Below are positions 1 through 5,366 of a stretch of 5,366 nucleotides of DNA, piece by piece. Positions within the stretch are counted from its first letter, which is position 1, and the number at the start of each line of letters is the position of its first letter. Source of the DNA: an uncultured bacterium (GTDB lineage Bacteria; Bacteroidota; Bacteroidia; Bacteroidales; Bacteroidaceae); the NCBI GenBank assembly GCA_905215575.1, contig CAJMQV010000135.1, positions 1-5,366 on the forward strand, written 5' to 3'. Made by a program: the position numbers and the translations under genes. Below the pieces are notes generated by a model, which ran no database searches, had not been told where the DNA came from, and saw only the letters and a list, made by a program, of their open reading frames with translations.

Positions 1-567
1 ATATTCTATACCGATAACGTCGGCACTGATTTTTGTCTTGACGTATTCGCTGGCCATCATATCGGCAAAGCACTGGGCTTTTTTCAGATCCGAACAGCCG
101 ATGGTCAGATAAGTGAGACGGTCCATGGCTACTTCTTCGGCATGGCTCGGTCCGCCCAGTACGGCCAGATTTTCGTCGGGCACATTATATACCTGATGGA
201 AGTATTCCGAGCAGACTAAGTTTTCGTCGGGCACAATACCTTTAATGGCTGTAACGATGAACTTGTCGCGCAGTTTTACTTTCAGTTTTTTCAGGTGACT
301 TTTCAGATAAGGCGAAGGAGTTACAAAAATCAGAGTGTCTGAGTTCTCTACTACCTTATTAATATCTGAAGAGAAATGGATACGGTTTACATCGAAATGA
401 ACACTGGTAAGATATGCAGGATTATGGCCCAGACGACGGAACTCCTCGATTCGGTCGTCCCGTCGCATGTACCAATAAATGGAGTCGTTTTGCTCCAGCA
501 TCATTTTGGCAATGGCCGTAGCCCAGCTACCACCACCCATGATTGCTATGGTTCCGCAATTCTCCAT
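1..567 (-). CDS. gpsA: Glycerol-3-phosphate dehydrogenase [NAD(P)+], N-terminal 189 residues (runs off the window)
   Basis: Cytoplasmic enzyme that interconverts dihydroxyacetone phosphate and sn-glycerol 3-phosphate using NAD(P)H, supplying the backbone for phospholipid synthesis. Seen in the translation: an N-terminal Rossmann beta strand followed by the dinucleotide-binding loop GGGSWATA (residues 11-18, GxGxxA type); a second nucleotide-binding stretch FVTPS (81-85); TAIKG (106-110), which holds a lysine conserved in the family; and GGPSHAEE (138-145), matching the family GPSFAxE signature. The reading stops at VIGIEY, just before the place where the family has GGALKN with its catalytic lysine, so that part and roughly 140 further residues should lie beyond base 1. 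The ATG at 567 is chosen because the Rossmann strand begins almost at once and because it lies 10 bases after the lysS stop codon. No terminator or promoter is visible between them, so it is probably co-transcribed with lysS. Identification is firm; the C-terminal half was not seen. Confidence 0.96.
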   Translation of the reverse strand, partial: MENCGTIAIMGGGSWATAIAKMMLEQNDSIYWYMRRDDRIEEFRRLGHNPAYLTSVHFDVNRIHFSSDINKVVENSDTLIFVTPSPYLKSHLKKLKVKLRDKFIVTAIKGIVPDENLVCSEYFHQVYNVPDENLAVLGGPSHAEEVAMDRLTYLTIGCSDLKKAQCFADMMASEYVKTKISADVIGIEY

Positions 568-577
568 GATGTTTCGT

Positions 578-2308
578 TTATTTCAGTTTCTCCACCCATT
601 CCGCAATATCATTTACGGAAGGCTTGTTCATCTCTAATTTATATTTTTTGATAATATCGCCGATCTGCTGCTGGATCTTCTGCGGATTACCGTCTTTCAG
701 ATCATTTACCAGATTGTATCCGGCTTTTTGCAGTACGGGAACGATTTCTTCCGGTACTCCGATAGCAACATATTCGCGAGGAGCATCTTTCGGGATCTTC
801 TTTTCCGGACGCATCTGCGGGAAGAACAGAACTTCCTGAATCGTAGTCTGTCCGGTAAGCAACATGGTAAGACGGTCCATGCCGATACCGATACCGGCAA
901 GATTTGGCATACCGTATTGCAGGGCGCGCAGGAAGTCCTGATCGATGAACATAGCCTCGTCGTCTCCCTTTTCGCTCAGGCGCAACTGCTCCTGGAAGCG
1001 CTCTTCCTGATCGATCGGATCGTTCAACTCAGAGTAAGCGTTAGCCAACTCCTTACCGTTGACCATCAACTCAAAACGTTCTGTCAGCTCCGGATTGTTA
1101 CGGTGCTTCTTGGTCAGCGGAGACATCTCGATCGGATAATCGGTGATGAATGTAGGCTGAATGAAAGTACCTTCGCAGAATTCGCCGAAGATTTCGTCGA
1201 TCATCTTACCCTTACCAAAGGTTTCGTCTACTTCGTCCAGCTTCAGAGCCTTGCACACTTCGCGGATCTCTTCCTCGCTCTTACCGTTCAAGTCGTAACC
1301 GGTCTTTTCTTTAATGGCATCCAGTATAGTGATGCGCTTGTAAGGAGCCTTGAAGTCGATGATGTTGTCACCCACCTTAACCTGAGTAGTACCGTTTACA
1401 TCCAAAGCGATCTTCTCAAGCAGTTTCTCGGTGTACTCCATCATCCAGTAGATATCCTTGTAAGAAACGTAAAGCTCCATACAGGTAAACTCCGGATTGT
1501 GGTTGCGGTCCATACCTTCGTTACGGAAGTTCTTAGAGAATTCGTATACACCCTCGAAACCACCCACGATCAGTTTCTTCAGATACAACTCACAGGCAAT
1601 ACGCATATACAAGTCAATATCCAATGCGTTGTGGTGAGTGATGAACGGACGGGCTGAAGCTCCACCCGGAATAGATTGCAGGATAGGAGTCTCAACTTCA
1701 GTATAACCATCCTTGTCGAAGAAATCTCTCATAGATTTGAATATCTTAGATCTCTTCAGGAATGTTTCTTTTACTCCCTGATTTACCACCAGGTCAACAT
1801 AACGCTGTCTGTATCTCAATTCTGGATCATCGAATGAATCGTATACTTCGCCGTCCTTAGTCTTTACGATAGGCAGCGGCTTGATACTTTTTGCCAGAAC
1901 AGTCAGTTCTTTGGCATGCACACTGATTTCTCCGGTCTGTGTCTTGAAAACAAAACCCTTGATACCGATAAAGTCACCCAAGTCGAGCAACTTCTTGAAA
2001 ACAGTTGTATACATATCCTTGTTTTCACCCGGGCAGATGTCGTCACGAGTGATATATACCTGAATACGTCCTTTTGAGTCTTGAAGTTCGATGAAAGAAG
2101 CTTTACCCATGATGCGTCGGCTCATCATACGGCCGGCAATGCATACTTCTCTCGGTTCGTCTGTTTCGCAGAATTCATTGCGTATGTCTGTTGAGAATGC
2201 GTTGGTTGGGAATTCTGCAGCCGGATACGGATCGATACCCATGGCACGCATTTCATTCAGATTGTTACGTCTTACGATTTCCTGTTCACTTAATTCTAAA
2301 ATATTCAT
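578..2308 (-). CDS. lysS: Lysyl-tRNA synthetase, class II, with a 73-residue C-terminal extension
   Basis: Cytoplasmic enzyme that charges tRNA-Lys with lysine using ATP. The 576-residue product has an N-terminal helix, an OB-fold anticodon-binding domain (about 53-140, including the stretch around GKASFIELQD) and a class II catalytic domain (about 155-503). Motif 1 ends in ETPIL (P208), motif 2 is FRNEG...NPEFT (261-275, R262) and motif 3 is GIGIGMDRL (472-480, R479). The family core ends near FFPQMRPEK (495-503), where E. coli LysS (505 residues) also ends. Here 73 more residues follow, rich in short helices. The start is the ATG at 2308. A longer in-frame reading from a TTG at 2338 is unlikely because that TTG lies inside the predicted -7 promoter element and would not be in the mRNA. 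gpsA follows 10 bases downstream, so the two form an operon. Frame is intact and all catalytic motifs are present. Confidence 0.98.
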   Translation of the reverse strand: MNILELSEQEIVRRNNLNEMRAMGIDPYPAAEFPTNAFSTDIRNEFCETDEPREVCIAGRMMSRRIMGKASFIELQDSKGRIQVYITRDDICPGENKDMYTTVFKKLLDLGDFIGIKGFVFKTQTGEISVHAKELTVLAKSIKPLPIVKTKDGEVYDSFDDPELRYRQRYVDLVVNQGVKETFLKRSKIFKSMRDFFDKDGYTEVETPILQSIPGGASARPFITHHNALDIDLYMRIACELYLKKLIVGGFEGVYEFSKNFRNEGMDRNHNPEFTCMELYVSYKDIYWMMEYTEKLLEKIALDVNGTTQVKVGDNIIDFKAPYKRITILDAIKEKTGYDLNGKSEEEIREVCKALKLDEVDETFGKGKMIDEIFGEFCEGTFIQPTFITDYPIEMSPLTKKHRNNPELTERFELMVNGKELANAYSELNDPIDQEERFQEQLRLSEKGDDEAMFIDQDFLRALQYGMPNLAGIGIGMDRLTMLLTGQTTIQEVLFFPQMRPEKKIPKDAPREYVAIGVPEEIVPVLQKAGYNLVNDLKDGNPQKIQQQIGDIIKKYKLEMNKPSVNDIAEWVEKLK

Positions 2309-2335
2309 GATCGTTACAATTTCTGTATTTAATCG

Positions 2336-2367
2336 CAAAAATACAAAAGTTTTCCGAGCAGGACAAT
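2336..2367 (-). promoter_or_regulatory. Predicted lysS-gpsA promoter (Bacteroides-type)
   Basis: Read on the minus strand, ATTG (2367-2364) is followed by 20 bases and then TATTTTTG (2343-2336). This matches the Bacteroides vegetative sigma consensus of a TTTG-like -33 box and a TAnnTTTG -7 box: the -7 box is perfect and the -33 box has three of four bases. Transcription would start near 2330, giving a leader of about 20 bases before the lysS ATG at 2308. The leader has no Shine-Dalgarno sequence, as is usual in this phylum. The promoter lies in the 115-base gap after the GNAT gene, so lysS need not depend on read-through from it. Confidence 0.7.
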
Positions 2368-2380
2368 GATTTTTGTATTT
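2339..2380. repeat. 10-bp inverted repeat overlapping the lysS promoter
   Basis: AAATACAAAA (2339-2348) and its exact reverse complement TTTTGTATTT (2371-2380) are separated by 22 bases. The left arm overlaps the predicted -7 element and the right arm lies just upstream of the -33 element. It could be a two-site operator or a chance result of A/T-rich sequence. A terminator is unlikely because the arms contain almost no G or C. Confidence 0.45.
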
Positions 2381-2423
2381 GTTGCTGAATTTCCTATATA
2401 AAATGTGTCAGAATGGTCTGTTT

Positions 2424-2846
2424 TTACCATTTCTTTATATATACGTTCGTTTCCTTTTTCTCAAAATCCATGCTTTGATAGAGCCGGTTGGCTTTTATGC
2501 GAGATGGTTTTGACGTAAATAATAGTTGGGATACACCTTGACGGCGGGCCTCTTCTGTTGCATAAGAAACGAGCATTCGTCCGCCACCTTGTCCTTGATA
2601 TTCAGGTAATACGACAACATCCTCCAGACAGGCCTTTTTGCCCGTTATACTGTGGTATATGCCCAGACAACAGCATCCGATAAGTTTGTCCTGATCATAT
2701 AGTCCATAAAGATGGCTTTCTGGAGACCGTAACAGGCTGTTCAGATTCTCTTTGGAGAAAGAACTGTTGGGGCTTAATGTGGTTAGTAATGATTGAATGT
2801 CCTGAATATCAGTTGTACTTAAATATTTGATTTCGTTTATTTGCAT
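2424..2846 (-). CDS. GNAT-family N-acetyltransferase (140 residues)
   Basis: Small single-domain acetyl-CoA-dependent acyltransferase, cytoplasmic, substrate unknown. The fold order is visible: helical N-terminus, strands carrying HLYGLY and LIGCCCLG (about 45-62), then motif A, where the strand CLEDVVVLPEYQ leads into the pyrophosphate-binding loop QGQGGG (84-89) and helix RMLVSYATEEARRQG. Strand LLFTS follows, then the C-terminal signature ANRLYQSMDF (119-128), which is the usual A-N-x-L-Y-x-x-x-x-F of the family. It ends in a strand NVYIKKW. Length and order fit a complete GNAT protein. The start is the ATG at 2846; an in-frame TTG at 2906 would add a 20-residue, poorly conserved-looking head and falls in the probable promoter. 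It is transcribed towards lysS, 115 bases away, and divergently from the LRR gene. Cys58-Cys60 form an unusual CCC run. Family is clear; what it acetylates (small amine, peptide or protein N-terminus) cannot be told. Confidence 0.9.
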   Translation of the reverse strand: MQINEIKYLSTTDIQDIQSLLTTLSPNSSFSKENLNSLLRSPESHLYGLYDQDKLIGCCCLGIYHSITGKKACLEDVVVLPEYQGQGGGRMLVSYATEEARRQGVSQLLFTSKPSRIKANRLYQSMDFEKKETNVYIKKW

Positions 2847-2897
2847 GTAAATGATTCTTTTAATTGATGGCAATATGATGAAAAAAAATGATTTTAG

Positions 2898-2905
2898 CAA
2901 ATACA
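2898..2905 (-). promoter_or_regulatory. Possible -7 element for the GNAT gene
   Basis: Minus-strand TGTATTTG (2905-2898) differs at one fixed position from TAnnTTTG and sits about 50 bases before the GNAT ATG. Its context, TTTGTATTT followed by GC, resembles the lysS promoter. No good -33 box is seen about 20 bases upstream, so this is weak. Confidence 0.28.
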
Positions 2906-2975
2906 AACGTGACTTTTTATATAATGAATAAATAAAGGGTTAAAAAAAATAAATCAGAATGAGATATCATAATGC

Positions 2976-3001
2976 AAACTTTATTGTTCTGACAAAAGTT
3001 T
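2976..3001. repeat. Inverted repeat (candidate operator) in the LRR gene promoter
   Basis: AAACTTT (2976-2982) and AAAGTTT (2995-3001) are perfect inverted copies 12 bases apart. Inside them TGT (2985-2987) and ACA (2992-2994) can also pair around TCTG, leaving a two-base bulge. It lies between and over the putative -33 and -7 boxes, where a DNA-binding regulator would block or alter transcription. No U-tract follows, so it is not a terminator. A chance origin is possible in such A/T-rich DNA. Confidence 0.45.
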
Positions 3002-3011
3002 CTTACTTTAG
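2980..3011 (+). promoter_or_regulatory. Possible promoter of the LRR / M60-like operon
   Basis: TTTA (2980-2983), 20 bases, then TACTTTAG (3004-3011): each box differs at one position from the Bacteroides TTTG and TAnnTTTG consensus. A nearby TTG (2984-2986) is an alternative -33 box, with 17-base spacing. Transcription would begin near 3017, giving a leader of about 18 bases before the preferred ATG at 3035. Weak match, but the only candidate on this strand. Confidence 0.4.
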
Positions 3012-3034
3012 CATGATATTAAATGTTATTACTT

Positions 3035-4435
3035 ATGAGATTATCAAATAAAAAAATGTTGTGGGCTGCATTATTGCTTTGGATGCCAGCCTTTCCGTTG
3101 TCGGCCGATGAGTTTTCTTTGACAACAGAAAAAGAGGCGGGAGCAAATATATCTGTAGCTCTAAATTCAGGAGTAGAGGCTACCTTGATCTGGGATGAAG
3201 ATGAATCTACGAGTGAAGATCTTATCTTTAATGGAGATTTTCAAGAAATTCCTGTAAAAGGTAAGGTGTTGAAAATTACGACAAAACAGCCTGTTACAAC
3301 TTTGTACTGTAGTGATAATGATTTGGTGGGATTGTCTATCTCTACATTAGGATCATTGCAGACATTAGTATGCGATGATAATAAAATTTCCGGTATATCT
3401 TTGTATTCCAATGGAGAGCTTAGAGAAATATCTCTGCAAAGAAATTCATTGCAAAATGTATCTTTAGAGAGTAATCAAAAATTAGAGAGCGTTAATCTGG
3501 CTCAGAATCCATTGAAGACTTTGACCGTGAGTTCGTTGCCAGAACTTAAAACGATCAATATCGCTCAAACGGAATTGTCTATATTTAATGCTTCTAAGTC
3601 TTCTAACCTTAAGAAGCTTTTTGCTCAAGAGTCTTCATTGACGAGTGTTAATGTATCTGGACCGGTTGAAACTGTCTGTGTTTATCAGAATCAGTTGGAA
3701 ACCTTAAACCTTTCGAATACAGCTGACGTTAAAAACTTCTGGGCTTCTGACAACAAGCTTTCAACCTTGGATTTGGGATCAGCAAAAAAACTGGCTGACC
3801 TTGTAGCCGAGAGAAACAATCTGCGCGAAATATCACTGTCAAGTCAAACAAGAAGTACGCTCAAGAACTTTTTTGTTTCAGACAATGAGTTGATGTTCAA
3901 TTCATTTCCTACCCAAACTTCTTCCATGACTGCGGAGTTGACTCCTCAGAGAAACCATATGCTCAATCAGACTGTAGGAGTTGATGAAAGCGTGGTCTTG
4001 GATGATCTGGTATTGCGAAATGCTTGGGGAGAGTATCTGAAGCCAACTTATGTCTGGAAACTGAAATCAGACGATTCCGTTATTCCCGAAACGGACTGGA
4101 AGAATACACGAAACGCCGAGTTCTCTTTTTCCAAGCCGTTCGGTGATGTTTACTGTGAAGTCAGCATGACCAAATATCCGGATGTGGTTTTAAAGGTAGA
4201 CGGAATACATGTAGGTGATGCTACTGGTATTTCTTCTTCCGAATTTGATTCTGCGTGCCAGATAACCGGAGGAGAAAACTGTATTCGTATTGTATGTTCA
4301 AGTCCTTGCCAGATTGCGGTAGTGCGTTCTGACGGTAAGTTTGTTCGTTCAGAAAAGGTTCAGGCTGGAACTTATGAATGGGTTATGCCAAAAGGAATTT
4401 ATATCGTAAATAACAAAAAGGTTTTAGTAAAGTGA
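3035..4435 (+). CDS. Secreted leucine-rich-repeat protein with Ig-like segment and C-terminal sorting-like beta-domain
   Basis: 466-residue exported protein of unknown function, probably binding another protein or glycan. A Sec signal peptide (1-24: basic RLSNKK, hydrophobic WAALLLW, cleavage after PLSA) has no lipobox cysteine. Residues 25-86 form a short beta-rich cap typical of Bacteroides LRR proteins. Residues 87-294 hold ten leucine-rich repeats with period 21 and consensus LxxLxxxxNxLxxLxLSxxxx. About 310-393 looks Ig-like (YVWKLKSDD, GDVYCEVSM). The last ~60 residues (407-466) are a small beta-domain ending PKGIYIVNNKKVLVK, which resembles type IX sorting domains, and carry four cysteines (408, 416, 421, 425). 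The start is the ATG at 3035, whose n-region is right for a signal peptide; the ATG at 3023 would add four residues. The next gene begins 10 bases after the stop, so they form an operon. The product family is clear, the function is not. The first half uses more A/T-rich codons than lysS. Confidence 0.85.
   Translation: MRLSNKKMLWAALLLWMPAFPLSADEFSLTTEKEAGANISVALNSGVEATLIWDEDESTSEDLIFNGDFQEIPVKGKVLKITTKQPVTTLYCSDNDLVGLSISTLGSLQTLVCDDNKISGISLYSNGELREISLQRNSLQNVSLESNQKLESVNLAQNPLKTLTVSSLPELKTINIAQTELSIFNASKSSNLKKLFAQESSLTSVNVSGPVETVCVYQNQLETLNLSNTADVKNFWASDNKLSTLDLGSAKKLADLVAERNNLREISLSSQTRSTLKNFFVSDNELMFNSFPTQTSSMTAELTPQRNHMLNQTVGVDESVVLDDLVLRNAWGEYLKPTYVWKLKSDDSVIPETDWKNTRNAEFSFSKPFGDVYCEVSMTKYPDVVLKVDGIHVGDATGISSSEFDSACQITGGENCIRIVCSSPCQIAVVRSDGKFVRSEKVQAGTYEWVMPKGIYIVNNKKVLVK
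3293..3916 (+). repeat. Ten tandem leucine-rich repeats (protein level)
   Basis: Within the LRR protein, repeats start at VTTLYCSDN, LQTLVCDDN, LREISLQRN, LESVNLAQN, LKTINIAQT, LKKLFAQES, VETVCVYQN, VKNFWASDN, LADLVAERN and LKNFFVSDN. Eight are recognisably regular units and seven of the first eight are exactly 21 residues; repeat 6 has 19, repeat 9 has 23 and the last decays. The asparagine-ladder position is replaced in repeats 5 and 6 (T and S). The DNA copies have diverged, so this is not a nucleotide-level tandem repeat. Confidence 0.85.
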
Positions 4436-4445
4436 TCAAAATATT

Positions 4446-5366
4446 ATGAGAAATAAAAACATAACATTTGCGGCATGTCTGTTGGCTGCATCTTCGTTTT
4501 CCTTGTCTGCTCAGAATGCAGAACCATTGAAACTGAAAAAACCGGACAGCCATGCTTCTGCCATTTTGGTGAATAAGGATACCATCAAGGTGGATTATCC
4601 TTTGGCATTGGCCCAATTATCCTATTTGTCTGATCAGGATTGCAAGGCTACAGTCGCTTCCGGTTCAGAGGATATGATTCAAGTCAAGGAATCAAAAGGT
4701 GATTTGGTGACCTTGCTGGTTGAAGACAACTACAGTGTAGACGAGCGTGTTGGTAAAGTAACTTTGACAACGGCAGACGGTTCTTGCAGTCGTGATGTTG
4801 TCGTGTTGCAGGGAGGAAATACCTCTGCCAAGGATCTGCCTCAGGACAACCAGCTGGAAATCGCGTCAGCAACTGCAAATCAGGAGCAGGGTGGAGAAGG
4901 TATTGCCCGTTCTTATGACGGTAATATAAATACGTTGTATCATTCTCCGTATAGTTCTACAAAGTTTCCTGTACAGTTGACTTATAATCTGAAGTCCCCT
5001 TCACATGTTGACTATTTGATGTATACTCCCCGACAGTCTGGTGGCCAGAACGGTAACTTTGGTGAGGTGAAGGTTTATTGCGCCACTTCAGATAATCCGT
5101 CTGAGTTCAAGCTGATCACACAAAAAGATCTGGAGCAGTCTTCATCTTCGTCTACGATAGATTTGGGTGAAAATGGTGTGGATCAGGTGGTCGCAGTCCG
5201 TCTGGAGGTGTTGAGCGGCTACGGCAACTTTGCAAGCTGTGCGGAGATGGCTTTTTATACCCGTAATCACGAACTGGATCAAATGTTTTCTCAGTATTTT
5301 GAAGATGCATTGTGCACCCGCTTGAAACCGGGAGTTGACGAAGCTGCAATATCTAAAATTGCCAAT
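4446..5366 (+). CDS. Secreted BACON-like / F5/8 type C protein, probable M60-like (enhancin-type) metallopeptidase, N-terminal 307 residues (runs off the window)
   Basis: Exported multidomain protein, probably acting on glycoproteins such as mucins outside the cell. A Sec signal peptide (1-22, cleavage after SLSA) is followed by a BACON-like beta-sandwich (about 35-122), recognised from DNYSVDERVGKVTLTT followed by a strand ending VVVLQ. The usual BACON tryptophan is absent. Next is an F5/8 type C / CBM32-like domain (about 137-273), with YDGNINTLYHS (157-167) and YTPRQSGGQNGNFGEV (193-208), which fits a sugar-binding module. The final stretch, FEDALCTRLKPGV (285-297), resembles the region that precedes the M60-like domain in Bacteroides proteins of the BT4244 type. 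The zinc-binding HExxH of that family was not seen and would lie downstream. A cysteine at 11 is too close to the start to be a lipobox, so this seems to be a type I signal. The gene is 10 bases after the LRR gene and surely co-transcribed. BACON and F5/8 calls are firmer than the peptidase call. Confidence 0.82.
   Translation, partial: MRNKNITFAACLLAASSFSLSAQNAEPLKLKKPDSHASAILVNKDTIKVDYPLALAQLSYLSDQDCKATVASGSEDMIQVKESKGDLVTLLVEDNYSVDERVGKVTLTTADGSCSRDVVVLQGGNTSAKDLPQDNQLEIASATANQEQGGEGIARSYDGNINTLYHSPYSSTKFPVQLTYNLKSPSHVDYLMYTPRQSGGQNGNFGEVKVYCATSDNPSEFKLITQKDLEQSSSSSTIDLGENGVDQVVAVRLEVLSGYGNFASCAEMAFYTRNHELDQMFSQYFEDALCTRLKPGVDEAAISKIAN

Noticed and set aside
376..651. Plus-strand open frame spanning the gpsA-lysS junction
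   Set aside because: It runs antisense to two well-identified genes and its translation has no family features.
728..1657. 309-residue open frame on the plus strand, opposite lysS
   Set aside because: It lies entirely within lysS on the other strand, has no recognisable domain, and long antisense frames are common opposite highly codon-biased genes.
2309..2338. Ten-residue longer N-terminus of LysS from a TTG at 2338
   Set aside because: The TTG is part of the predicted -7 promoter element, and the ATG at 2308 gives the usual 576-residue start MNILELSEQE.
2410..2421. Small hairpin CAGA-ATGG-TCTG near the end of the GNAT gene
   Set aside because: A four-base-pair stem is too weak for a terminator, and its T-run is on the strand that is not transcribed here.
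2847..2906. Twenty-residue longer N-terminus of the GNAT protein from a TTG at 2906, containing a run of eight T (A on plus strand)
   Set aside because: The extension is rich in F/I from A/T-rich DNA and precedes the normal GNAT start; the homopolymer is therefore outside the coding region and not evidence for phase variation.
4383..5349. Several short minus-strand open frames opposite the probable M60-like gene
   Set aside because: They overlap a continuous plus-strand gene with clear signal peptide and domains, and show no family features of their own.

Overview
The window looks like chromosomal DNA from a gut-type member of the Bacteroidales (Bacteroides, Phocaeicola or a close relative). 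The evidence is a lysS–gpsA gene pair with a long, C-terminally extended lysyl-tRNA synthetase. There is also a promoter matching the Bacteroides pattern (TTG, about 20 bases, TAnnTTTG), start codons preceded by A/T-rich leaders without Shine-Dalgarno sequences, and secreted proteins with domain types typical of this order (21-residue LRR, BACON-like, F5/8 type C/CBM32, probable M60-like peptidase). The genus cannot be settled from this window alone.

Left half, minus strand (1–2846): reading leftwards, a small GNAT acetyltransferase (2424–2846) is followed by lysS (578–2308) and gpsA (1–567, cut by the window edge). lysS and gpsA are 10 bases apart and should be co-transcribed from a promoter just upstream of lysS. 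They are housekeeping genes for protein synthesis and for making the glycerol-3-phosphate backbone of phospholipids. The 115-base gap between the GNAT gene and lysS holds the lysS promoter and a 10-bp inverted repeat, but no convincing terminator.

Divergent intergenic region (2847–3034): 188 bases, very A/T-rich. It holds weak promoter-like elements for both directions and a 7-bp inverted repeat inside the plus-strand promoter region. I see no RNA gene or riboswitch in it.

Right half, plus strand (3035–5366): two genes for exported proteins lie 10 bases apart. The first is a leucine-rich-repeat protein with ten recognisable repeats at a 21-residue period, an Ig-like segment and a C-terminal beta-domain resembling T9SS sorting domains. 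The second, cut by the window edge, has a signal peptide, a BACON-like domain, an F5/8 type C (CBM32-like) domain and what appears to be the start of an M60-like (enhancin-type) peptidase region. Together they suggest a small operon acting on host or dietary glycoproteins outside the cell. This is the accessory and more interesting part of the window, and how the two proteins cooperate is unknown.
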